Counted from the first letter of the stretch, positions 1 through 6,179 are shown. The stretch: 9,088 nt of DNA from an uncultured Solirubrobacterales bacterium (GCA_903830015.1 CAIKSH010000247.1:1-9088), one strand, 5' to 3'. The notes: generated by a model from the sequence alone, not told the origin. Program-made: numbers and translations.

Positions 1-434
1 GGATGGCCGGCTGGGCCTTCTTCCACAACGCCGAGCCCGAGTACTGGGACAACATCGGCCGCTCGATGCTGACCCTGTTCACCGTCCTGACGCTCGAGGG
101 CTGGCCGGACATCATGTACCCGCTGCTCGACCTGAGCCCGTGGGTGGCCCTCTACTTCATCAGCTTCGTCCTGATCGCCACCTTCATCGTCTTCAACATG
201 GTGATCGGCGTGATCCTGAACAGCCTCGATACCGCCCACAAGGCCGAGAATGCCCGCCAGCGCGCCGCCGCGCTGGCCGATGACGGCGTCCTAATCTCCG
301 ATCCCCAGGTGCTGGCCCATATCGAGGCCCTGCGCGAGGCGATAGACGACCTGGAGGTCGACATCGCTTCCCGCGACGCCGGCGCCGCGCCGGCCCCGAA
401 GGCGGCAGGCGGCACTGCCGACGCGAAGGCCTGA
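1..434 (+). CDS. Voltage-gated cation channel, bacterial NaChBac/CavMr type, C-terminal part (5' end outside window)
   Basis: This is the C-terminal part of a single-domain, tetrameric voltage-gated ion channel of the inner membrane. The window opens inside the gene, so the voltage sensor (S1-S4) is missing. Counting from the first in-frame Met at position 3, residues 10-40 form the pore loop with NIGRSMLTLF and the selectivity filter TLEGWPD (residues 30-36). Residues 47-75 are the S6 pore helix, ending FNMVIGVILNS as in this family. Residues 103-123 have hydrophobic residues spaced 3-4-3-4 (I107, L110, I114, L117, I121), which fits the four-helix coiled-coil tail known in bacterial Nav channels. 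The last 20 residues are Ala/Pro/Gly-rich and probably disordered. The filter differs from the usual sodium type TLESW by Gly at position 4 and Asp at position 7, so calcium permeation is possible. The stop codon TGA lies at 432-434. The family call is firm; ion selectivity is inference. Confidence 0.9.
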   Translation, partial: MAGWAFFHNAEPEYWDNIGRSMLTLFTVLTLEGWPDIMYPLLDLSPWVALYFISFVLIATFIVFNMVIGVILNSLDTAHKAENARQRAAALADDGVLISDPQVLAHIEALREAIDDLEVDIASRDAGAAPAPKAAGGTADAKA

Positions 435-436
435 GC

Positions 437-468
437 GACCGGGCCGGTCAGTTGCCGGCGCTGCCGGC
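437..468. terminator. Possible bidirectional terminator between convergent genes
   Basis: The 39-base gap between two convergent stop codons holds two GC-rich inverted repeats. GACCG-GGC-CGGTC lies at 437-449 and GCCGGC-GCT-GCCGGC at 454-468, the latter with a 6-bp stem and 3-base loop. Neither is followed by a T run on either strand, so intrinsic termination is only a guess. In DNA this GC-rich, short GC palindromes also occur by chance. Confidence 0.35.
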
Positions 469-473
469 CCGGG

Positions 474-1787
474 CTACTGGACCAGGCAGGAGATGTCGAT
501 TATCAGCACGCCGGAGCCGCTCTGGTAATCGCTGGTCGTCTCGACCGTGGCGTAGTAGGAGTTCTTGCCGGCCTTGCCCTGGTCGGTGATCTGGGCACCC
601 GGGATGTCGGCCTGGGAGGGCGTTCCGCCGCCCTGCGAGGGGGCGCTCAGGAAAGCGTTTCCGTTTCCGGCCGGGCACTGGCCCGAGCTCCACGTGGCGG
701 TGAAGGTCTGGCTCGTGCCGGAGTCAAGCGTGAACTGCTTGACGATGTTGGCCGGACCCGGAGGCGAGGGCGGCTTGGGCGGGTTCGGCGGCTTGGGCGG
801 GGTCGGCGGAGTCGGCGGCGTCGGGGCCCGGTAGCGGCCGATGGTCACCGTGACGTTGGTGCCCTCGGTGGCCTTTGAGCCGCCGGAGGGAAGCTGGGAG
901 AGGGCGACGCCGTTCTGAGTCGGACTGCTGACCTTCCTGTGCACGAAGACCGCGTCGTAGCCGGCCCGCGAGAGCTTGGTGTCGGCCCCGTTGCGGTTCA
1001 GGCCGACCACGTTCGGGACGGTCGCGCGAGACGGGGCACGGTCGATCAGGATCTGGACGCTGCTGCCCGGCGCGGCCTTCGTGCCGCCGGAGGGATCCTG
1101 AGCGAGGACCTGGCCCGGAGTCTTGTTGGACTGCTTGAACTCGCGGTCGACGCGGAAGCCGAGGTTGCGCAGCTTGCTCTGCGCCTGGGACTCGGAGTCG
1201 CCGACCACGTCCGGCACCGAAGCGTTCTGGGCGCCCTTGGAGACCTTGATCGTCACGAGCTTGCCCTTCTGGTCGCGGGTTCCCGCGGGCGGGTCGGTGT
1301 CGATGGCGATGCCGGCGTCGTAGGTGGAGCTGTAGACCTCCCGGACGGTGGTCTTGAAGCCGGCCTGCTTGAGCTCGTTCTCGGCGTGGTCGGCGGCGAC
1401 CCCGGTCACGTCGGGGATCGTGCCCTCACCGGGGCCGGCCGAGACGGTCAGCACGACGGTGCTTCCCTTCTTGGCCTGGTCGCCGGCGGGAGGGTCCTGC
1501 TTGAGGACGATGTCGGTGACCTGGTCGTCCTTGACGCGGTTGATCTCCGTCTTGAAGCCCTCGTCGTTCATCACCTGCTCGGCCACCGGGTAAGGCTGGT
1601 TGATCGTGTTGGGAACGGTCTTCTTGCTGGCACAGCCGCCCAGGAAGAGGACTGCCGCGACGATTACCGCCGCGGCAACGACGACGCCCGCGATGATCCA
1701 CGGGGTGTGGGAGGCCCCGCCGCCGGCCGGGGACTGGCCGGCCTGGTAGGGGGGCTGGCCTGAGGGCTGCATCGGAGAAGCTTCCAT
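474..1787 (-). CDS. Kinase-less PASTA-repeat membrane protein with Pro-rich linker and unknown C-terminal domain
   Basis: The product has 437 residues and a probable envelope role. A short Pro/Gln/Gly-rich N-terminus (1-29) precedes one membrane helix (about 30-49). Four extracellular PASTA domains follow at about 57-118, 122-185, 189-250 and 255-317, each with the V/IP-(D/N)V-x-G, A...L-x-x-(A/L)G-F/Y and (D/L)P-(P/S)-G-G/A signature. Next come a Pro-rich spacer (320-346, PPT/PPK repeats) and a 90-residue domain with two cysteines (C371, C434) that I do not recognise. PASTA domains usually bind muropeptides or the lipid II stem and sit on PknB-type Ser/Thr kinases or penicillin-binding proteins. 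No kinase or transpeptidase domain is present here. GGC at residues 50-52, right after the helix, resembles a lipobox. ATG at 1787 was chosen because the next residues lead straight to the helix. No Shine-Dalgarno is seen; an upstream in-frame GTG at 1844 would add 19 residues. Confidence 0.85.
   Translation of the reverse strand: MEASPMQPSGQPPYQAGQSPAGGGASHTPWIIAGVVVAAAVIVAAVLFLGGCASKKTVPNTINQPYPVAEQVMNDEGFKTEINRVKDDQVTDIVLKQDPPAGDQAKKGSTVVLTVSAGPGEGTIPDVTGVAADHAENELKQAGFKTTVREVYSSTYDAGIAIDTDPPAGTRDQKGKLVTIKVSKGAQNASVPDVVGDSESQAQSKLRNLGFRVDREFKQSNKTPGQVLAQDPSGGTKAAPGSSVQILIDRAPSRATVPNVVGLNRNGADTKLSRAGYDAVFVHRKVSSPTQNGVALSQLPSGGSKATEGTNVTVTIGRYRAPTPPTPPTPPKPPNPPKPPSPPGPANIVKQFTLDSGTSQTFTATWSSGQCPAGNGNAFLSAPSQGGGTPSQADIPGAQITDQGKAGKNSYYATVETTSDYQSGSGVLIIDISCLVQ
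750..830 (-). repeat. Pro-rich PPx tripeptide repeat encoding a linker
   Basis: This part of the PASTA-protein gene encodes residues 320-346, a run of PPT, PPK, PPN and PPS units. On the plus strand it appears as repeated GGCGG-rich units. It separates the fourth PASTA domain from the C-terminal domain and probably acts as a stiff, wall-spanning spacer. Such short tandem units can change copy number between strains. Confidence 0.6.
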
Positions 1788-1872
1788 AGCTGCATAGTTA
1801 CTACGGGACCCGGTCGTTTTCCTCCCCGGTAGCGGCGTGTTCACGTCCCGGGGTCGGGTACGCTGCGCAGCC
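1788..1872. promoter_or_regulatory. Divergent promoter region between PASTA gene and hydrolase gene
   Basis: This 85-base gap separates two divergent start codons and includes the most AT-rich patch nearby (about 1793-1822). On the minus strand, AACTAT (1799-1794) stands 6 bases before the ATG of the PASTA gene. It is a weak -10-like element that would give a leaderless transcript. A GGGAGGA-like purine run on the same strand lies about 35 bases upstream of that ATG, too far to act as its ribosome binding site. The plus-strand promoter is described separately. Confidence 0.4.
1859..1864 (+). promoter_or_regulatory. -10 element TACGCT for leaderless hydrolase transcript
   Basis: TACGCT fits the actinobacterial -10 pattern TANNNT and lies 8 bases before the GTG at 1873. 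A transcript starting at or next to that GTG would have no leader, which fits the lack of any Shine-Dalgarno sequence. No convincing -35 hexamer is visible. The same layout occurs at 4185 and, on the minus strand, at 9043. Confidence 0.5.
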
Positions 1873-4155
1873 GTGGGTCGTGCCAGCTCCAACGCCAAGA
1901 GGTCCCTGCCGCTGGCCGTGCTCGCCGCGGCCCTGCTCCTGCCGGCGGCCGCGCACCCGGCCGTGGTCACGCGGGGGAGCGTGGGAGAGGCGTACGTAAC
2001 CGGGGCCAAGGCCGGGGCGAAGCTGACCCTCACCCGTGACGGGCGGCGCCTGGCCACCGGTACCGCCGACCGCTTCGGCAGCAAGATCTTCTACGAGCTG
2101 CGGCCGGGCTCGGGCTACCGGGTTACCGGGGGCGGCTCCTCCGGCCGCCCGTTCGCCGTCATGGGCAAGGGCGCCAACCCGAAGGCCTCCTTCTTCAAGC
2201 GCATCCGGCTCAAGGAGGGCCTCAACTACGTGAAGGTCCGCGACGGCGTGGAGCTGGCGATGACCGTCCGGCTTCCGGCCGGAAAGAAGCTCACCGACGG
2301 GCCCTTCCCCACGGTGATCGAGTACAGCGGCTACCAGGTGGCCGCGCCGGGGAACCTCCTGAGCTCGGTGGCCGGAGCCATCGGCGGCGGCAGCGCCGCC
2401 TCTGACCCGCTCGTGCCCGCAAGCTCCACCGCGGTCGGCTCGCTGATCGCGCCGCTGCTCGGCTTCGCCACGGTCAGCGTCCAGATGCGCGGCTCGGGCT
2501 GCTCGGGCGGCGCCTTCGACCTCTTCGGCCTGCCCACCACCTACGACGGCTACGACGCCGTGGAGACCGCGGCCGCCCAGCCCTGGGTCAAGGGCGGCAA
2601 GGTCGGGATGGTCGGCATCTCCTTCTCGGGGATCACCCAGCTCTTCACCGCCGGCACGCGGCCGCCGCACCTGGCTGCGATCACGCCGATGTCGGTGACC
2701 GACGACACCTACTCGGCTACCGGCTACCCGGGCGGGATCTTCAACAAGGGCTTTGCCCTGAGCTGGATCCGCGAGCGGATGGACGACGCCCGCCCGGCGC
2801 CCGAGGGTGGCCAGCCCTGGGCCAAGGCCCTGGTCAAGGCCGGCGACCGCAACTGCCGGGCCAACCAGCGGCTGCGCCTCCAGACCCGCGACGCCGTGAA
2901 GCTCAGCCGGGAGAATCCGTACCGCACGCCTTCGCTCTACGACGAGCGCGCCGCTGCGGCGTGGATCGGGAAGATCAAGGCGCCGGTATTCCTCGTCGGC
3001 CAGTACCAGGACGAGCAGACCGGCGGCCACTTCGTGGAGAGCCTGGGCGAACTCAAGGGCAACCCGGACGTCTGGCTCTCGCTCCAGAACGGGGTCCACG
3101 CCGACTCGCTGGGGCCGAGCACGATCACCGAGTGGGTCGAGTTCCTCAAGCTCTTCGTCGCCGACGAAGTGCCGAGCATTCCGTCCTCGATCCGCGGGCT
3201 CAGCGGCGAGCTCTACCGCTACCTGGCCGACGCCCCGGCGCTGCCGGTCCAGCAGTCGAAGCTGGCCGACTCGCCGAGCGTGGCCCAGGCGATGGCCGCC
3301 TTCCGCCGCTACCCCCGCGTGCGACTGCTGATGGACAACGGCGCCGCCATTCCCGGCTCGCCGGGAGCGATCGGCGCGGCGTGGGAGCTGACCCACGGGG
3401 CCTGGCCGATCGCCGAGACCGCCTCGACGACGATGTATCTCGGTGACGGCGGGGCGCTGACGCCCAACCTGCCCGCGTCCGGCTCGGCCTCCTACACCGC
3501 CGACCCGGCCGGCCGCCCGGCGCAGACGCTCCCGGGCAGCGGGGCCGAGGACGCCTGGAAGGCCCAGCCGCCTTACAACTGGGCGCCGCTCGCCGCCGGC
3601 AAGGGCCTGGGCTTTACCGGCCCGGTGCTCGAGCGCGACCTTGTGATCGCCGGGCCTTCGAGCCTCGACCTGTGGGTCAAGTCGACGGCGAAGGACACCG
3701 ACTTCCAGGTGACGCTCAGCGAGGTGCGCCCCGACGGCCAGGAGACCTACGTCCAGAACGGCTGGCTGCGTGCCTCGCACCGCAAGCTGTATCCGAAGCG
3801 CTCGACCGCTCTCAACCCGGTGCCGACTCACCTGAAGCAGGACGCCGCGCCGCTCCCGGCCGGCCAGTTCACGCTGGTGCGCGTGCCGGTCTTCCCCGTG
3901 GCCCATGCCTTCCGCGTCGGCTCGCGCATCCGGGTGACCGTAGAGGCGGCCGGAGGCGACCGGCCTCGCTGGGACTTCGCCACGATCGACGACGGGAAGG
4001 CCGTCAACACCGTCTCGCTCGGTGGTGCGCAGCCCTCCAAGCTCGTGCTGCCGGTGATCGCCGGCGACGACGCCAAGGGCACCCCGCTTCCGCCGGCCGG
4101 CGCCCTCCGTGGCCAGCCGGGGCGGGCCTACCGCGCCGCTTCCAACGGCGGCTGA
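1873..4155 (+). CDS. Secreted CocE/NonD family serine hydrolase (S15-type)
   Basis: This is a predicted exported alpha/beta-hydrolase of 760 residues, related to cocaine esterase, glutaryl-7-ACA acylase and Xaa-Pro dipeptidyl-peptidase; its substrate is unknown. Residues 1-30 form a signal peptide (basic start, Leu/Ala core, AAAHPA). Residues about 31-115 look like a small beta-rich domain. The catalytic domain follows with IEYSGY at 149-154, MRGSGCSGGAFD at 205-216 and the nucleophile elbow GISFSG (Ser250). Asp380 in the YQDEQTGG segment and His409 in NGVHADS complete the likely triad. From about residue 580 a beta-sandwich of the PepX C-terminal type follows (DLVIAGPSSLDLWVKS). The triad is intact, so the enzyme should be active. 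GTG at 1873 was chosen over GTG at 1837 because it directly gives a standard signal peptide and sits 8 bases after a -10 element. The family is certain; the exact esterase or peptidase activity cannot be told. Confidence 0.88.
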   Translation: MGRASSNAKRSLPLAVLAAALLLPAAAHPAVVTRGSVGEAYVTGAKAGAKLTLTRDGRRLATGTADRFGSKIFYELRPGSGYRVTGGGSSGRPFAVMGKGANPKASFFKRIRLKEGLNYVKVRDGVELAMTVRLPAGKKLTDGPFPTVIEYSGYQVAAPGNLLSSVAGAIGGGSAASDPLVPASSTAVGSLIAPLLGFATVSVQMRGSGCSGGAFDLFGLPTTYDGYDAVETAAAQPWVKGGKVGMVGISFSGITQLFTAGTRPPHLAAITPMSVTDDTYSATGYPGGIFNKGFALSWIRERMDDARPAPEGGQPWAKALVKAGDRNCRANQRLRLQTRDAVKLSRENPYRTPSLYDERAAAAWIGKIKAPVFLVGQYQDEQTGGHFVESLGELKGNPDVWLSLQNGVHADSLGPSTITEWVEFLKLFVADEVPSIPSSIRGLSGELYRYLADAPALPVQQSKLADSPSVAQAMAAFRRYPRVRLLMDNGAAIPGSPGAIGAAWELTHGAWPIAETASTTMYLGDGGALTPNLPASGSASYTADPAGRPAQTLPGSGAEDAWKAQPPYNWAPLAAGKGLGFTGPVLERDLVIAGPSSLDLWVKSTAKDTDFQVTLSEVRPDGQETYVQNGWLRASHRKLYPKRSTALNPVPTHLKQDAAPLPAGQFTLVRVPVFPVAHAFRVGSRIRVTVEAAGGDRPRWDFATIDDGKAVNTVSLGGAQPSKLVLPVIAGDDAKGTPLPPAGALRGQPGRAYRAASNGG

Positions 4156-4156
4156 C

Positions 4157-4184
4157 GCCCGGCCGGGCATTCGGTGCCCCGGGG
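4157..4184. promoter_or_regulatory. Two palindromes upstream of the TetR gene (operator or terminator candidates)
   Basis: A perfect 12-bp palindrome GCCCGGCCGGGC (4157-4168) begins one base after the hydrolase stop codon. A perfect 8-bp palindrome CCCCGGGG (4177-4184) abuts the -10 element of the regulator gene. A repressor bound to the second would cover the promoter, so autoregulation is possible. The first could instead form a small terminator hairpin for the hydrolase transcript. Both are pure G/C and so not very unlikely by chance here. Confidence 0.35.
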
Positions 4185-4190
4185 TAGGAT
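4185..4190 (+). promoter_or_regulatory. -10 element TAGGAT for leaderless TetR transcript
   Basis: TAGGAT matches TANNNT and is followed by 7 bases and then GTG at 4198. The arrangement is that of a leaderless actinobacterial gene and decides the start codon: the in-frame GTG at 4174 lies upstream of the promoter element and would not be transcribed from it. No Shine-Dalgarno sequence precedes 4198. Confidence 0.55.
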
Positions 4191-4197
4191 CGCGGTC

Positions 4198-5448
4198 GTG
4201 GCCAGGAACGTGAAGGGTGCGGGAGGGCGCCAGCGCGAGGAGCTGCTCGACCTGGCCTGGAAGCTGGCCGCGCGTGACGGGCTCGCCGCCTGCACGTACC
4301 GGGCCCTCGCTGCCGAGGCGGGCACGAGCCCAACCCCGTTCGTCCGCTGTTTTCCCACGAGACAGGAGCTGCTCCTGGGCCTGTTCGAGAAGCTGGCTTC
4401 CGGGGAGGAAGAGTCCCGCGGCGAGATGGCCCGGACCGGCGATCCGCTCGACGCGCTCATCGCGGAGGGACTCATGGTGCTGGAGGAGGACGCCGTGAGC
4501 GCCGACCGCCGGCGCGTGTCGGTCGATATGGCATTCGAGGGCGCCCGCGACCCCGCGCTCGGCCGCCGGGTCAGGGCGCGGGACCGGGAGCGGGCCGGCC
4601 GGTGGCTGGAGCTTCTGGACGAGGGGGGCAGCCGTGGCCTGGTTCGTGAAGACCGGCTGGCAGGCGAGATCCTCGACCAGCTCGTCTCCCTCCTCGACGG
4701 CCTCGTCTTCGCGAATGTCATCTACCCCAAGCGCCTCTCTTCCGAGCACGTGTCCCGCCTGTGGGAGGGAGGCGTCCGTCGCCTGGTGGATCCGGCGGTC
4801 AGCCCGGGGGTGCACCAGCGGCTCGTCATCCCGGACGGCCCCACCTCGAGGACCCTGCTGCTCGGTGACCGGGAGATCACCAGGCGCCAGGAGCTGCTGG
4901 GCGTCGCCTTCCGCGTCACCGCCCGCGACGGCCTCGCGGGGCTCAGCTTCCGCTCGCTGGCCAGGGAGGCGGGTACCTCCACGGCGCCATTCACCTACGC
5001 CTTCGGCACGCGGGAGAAGCTCCTGGCCGACATGGTCCGCTCGATCTGGGCCGGGATCTTCGAAGTCCGCGAGCTCGCGAGCATGATTCCCAGCCCCGTG
5101 GACCGCTTCTTCGCCGAGTGGGCGGCGGAATTCTCCGACGATCGCGAGCAGGTCGATCTCGAGAGGACCTACTACGAGCTCCATCACGGGGCGCTCACCG
5201 ACCCCTCGCTGGCCCGGCTCCTCCTGGAGGGAGACGAGCATGGCTTCGCCGTGACCATGGCGCTGATCGAGGCTGCGCGCGGGCAGGGCCTGGTCCGCGA
5301 CGATGTGTCCGCGGAGGACATCGTCGACACCCTCTACGCGCTGGTTGACGGGATCGGCCTTCGGCGCGGCCTGCTTGCGGAGAAGCGGCCCTCCGGCTAT
5401 CGCTCGGCCCTGTGGGAGGATGCCGGCCGGAGGATCCTGGCCCCGTGA
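4198..5448 (+). CDS. Tandem (double) TetR-family transcriptional regulator
   Basis: The 416 residues are about twice the usual TetR length (around 200) and consist of two complete repressors in one chain. The first DNA-binding domain is residues 11-57 (RQREELLDLAWKLAARDGL, then AGTSPTPFVRCFPTRQEL). Its ligand domain runs to about 197. After a linker (about 197-224), the second DNA-binding domain is 229-276 (RRQELLGVAFRVTARDGL, then AGTSTAPFTYAFGTREKL), and its ligand domain runs to the end. Both halves share RDGLA, R-LA-EAGTS, a GLVR segment and LWE-(G/D)-(A/G)G-RR near the end, so they arose by duplication. TetR proteins normally act as dimers, so this may fold as a single-chain pseudo-dimer. 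The first recognition-helix region lacks the usual Tyr (FVRCF against FTYAF). The gene is translationally coupled to the following membrane-protein gene, the likely target. The inducer is unknown. Confidence 0.9.
   Translation: MARNVKGAGGRQREELLDLAWKLAARDGLAACTYRALAAEAGTSPTPFVRCFPTRQELLLGLFEKLASGEEESRGEMARTGDPLDALIAEGLMVLEEDAVSADRRRVSVDMAFEGARDPALGRRVRARDRERAGRWLELLDEGGSRGLVREDRLAGEILDQLVSLLDGLVFANVIYPKRLSSEHVSRLWEGGVRRLVDPAVSPGVHQRLVIPDGPTSRTLLLGDREITRRQELLGVAFRVTARDGLAGLSFRSLAREAGTSTAPFTYAFGTREKLLADMVRSIWAGIFEVRELASMIPSPVDRFFAEWAAEFSDDREQVDLERTYYELHHGALTDPSLARLLLEGDEHGFAVTMALIEAARGQGLVRDDVSAEDIVDTLYALVDGIGLRRGLLAEKRPSGYRSALWEDAGRRILAP
5429..5433 (+). promoter_or_regulatory. Possible ribosome binding site GGAGG for the GAP-family gene
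   Basis: GGAGG inside the end of the TetR gene lies 11 bases before the GTG at 5445. This spacing is rather long, so coupling through the overlapping stop codon may matter more. It supports GTG 5445 or, with a still longer gap, ATG 5457 as the start. Confidence 0.4.
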
Positions 5449-6119
5449 GCGAGCTCATGACCAAGGTGCTGCCGCTGGCCCTGGCCGGCGCGATCAGCCC
5501 CACGGTCCTGGCCGTGGTCCTGGTCGTCCTGGCGGAGAAGAGGTACCCGAAGCTGCGCGGCCTGGCCTTCCTCGCCGGAACCACCACCGTCGTCGTGGCG
5601 ATCAGCCTCCTGGTCGTTTTCGTTTTCGGCGCCGCCGTCCCGGACAGCCAGAAGGGGTCGAACTCCGACCTGAGCGGCTACATCGACCTCGGTTTCGCGG
5701 TGCTGCTCCTCGCCCTTGCCGCCCTCACCTTCTCCCGGCGCAACCACCCCCACAAGGAGCACCACGACTCCTCGCAGGACCCGGGCGCGCGGCTGCCGCG
5801 CTTCTACGCGATCGGCGCGGTGATCATGCTCCTGAACTTCACCACGCTCGCCGTCTTCCTCCCGGCCCTCAAGGAGATCGCCATCGACAAGGTCTCCGAC
5901 GCCGACCGGATTACCGCCCTGGTCGTCGTCGACGTGATCGTGCTCACCCCGGCGTGGTTTCCGGTCCTGCTCTACCTGATCAGCCCGAGGCTGGCCCGCA
6001 AGGTCCTGGACCCCCTCAATGACTTCCTCAACCGCCACCGCGTTGCCGTGGGAGTGGGGATATGCCTTGTATTTGCGGCCTATCTGGCCTACCTGGGGTT
6101 GAAGGCGCTCAGCGGCTGA
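5445..6119 (+). CDS. GAP/Sap family (LysE-superfamily) membrane protein
   Basis: This is an integral membrane protein of 224 residues with six predicted helices at about 8-29, 38-62, 79-96, 119-141, 156-178 and 200-221. The start LPLALAGAISPTVLAVVLVVLA and the following KLRGLAFLAGTT are typical of the actinobacterial GAP family (relatives of the mycobacterial sulfolipid- and GPL-addressing proteins, in the LysE exporter superfamily). Those relatives are linked to export of lipids or small molecules, so a transport role is likely but the substrate is unknown. The central loop after helix 3 holds a His cluster (H101, H103, H106, H107, D108) that could bind a metal. GTG at 5445 overlaps the TetR stop codon by GTGA; ATG at 5457 is an alternative that shortens the protein by 4 residues. 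The coupling suggests control by that regulator. Confidence 0.83.
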   Translation: MSELMTKVLPLALAGAISPTVLAVVLVVLAEKRYPKLRGLAFLAGTTTVVVAISLLVVFVFGAAVPDSQKGSNSDLSGYIDLGFAVLLLALAALTFSRRNHPHKEHHDSSQDPGARLPRFYAIGAVIMLLNFTTLAVFLPALKEIAIDKVSDADRITALVVVDVIVLTPAWFPVLLYLISPRLARKVLDPLNDFLNRHRVAVGVGICLVFAAYLAYLGLKALSG

Positions 6120-6121
6120 AC

Positions 6122-6152
6122 GCCGGTGAATCGGCCCCCGGGACCAACCGGC
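6122..6152 (+). terminator. Weak stem-loop after the GAP-family gene
   Basis: GCCGGT (6122-6127) can pair with ACCGGC (6147-6152) across a 19-base G/C-rich loop, starting 3 bases after the stop codon. No T run follows. It may end the TetR and GAP-protein transcript, but support is limited to the inverted repeat and its position. Confidence 0.3.
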
Positions 6153-6173
6153 ACACTTGCCGTCACCCGCCTG

Positions 6174-6179
6174 TAACAT
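6174..6179 (+). promoter_or_regulatory. -10-like element TAACAT for the EEP enzyme gene
   Basis: TAACAT, preceded directly by TG, matches TANNNT and lies in the 117-base gap before the gene at 6237. TTGCCG at 6157-6162 resembles a -35 box but is only 11 bases away, too close for a normal pair. Transcription from here would leave a leader of about 50 bases, which contains a small imperfect hairpin at 6191-6207 and a good ribosome binding site. This gene is therefore led, unlike the leaderless genes nearby. Confidence 0.4.

Noticed and set aside
750..830. Regular GGCGG-rich units that could suggest a CRISPR or minisatellite array
   Set aside because: The units are codons of a Pro-rich linker within the PASTA gene, with no spacers between repeats.
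939..1763. A 274-residue plus-strand frame opposite the PASTA gene
   Set aside because: It is the complementary-strand shadow of the PASTA repeats, rich in Val, Gly, Asp and Arg, with no family signature and no promoter or ribosome binding site.
1837..1872. Upstream GTG start for the hydrolase, adding 12 residues
   Set aside because: It would lie before the -10 element at 1859 and lengthen the signal peptide's N-terminal part without need; GTG 1873 gives a standard signal peptide.
1801..5241. A 1146-residue open reading frame on the minus strand across the hydrolase and TetR genes
   Set aside because: It lies antisense to two well-supported genes, its product is dominated by Arg, Gly, Ala, Asp and His without any recognisable motif, and stop-free antisense frames are expected in DNA this GC-rich. 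Its length alone is striking but not evidence of coding.
5397..6179. Minus-strand and alternative plus-strand frames over the GAP-family gene
   Set aside because: Their products are full of Arg, Asp, His and Gly and lack membrane segments, while the chosen frame shows six helices and the family signature.
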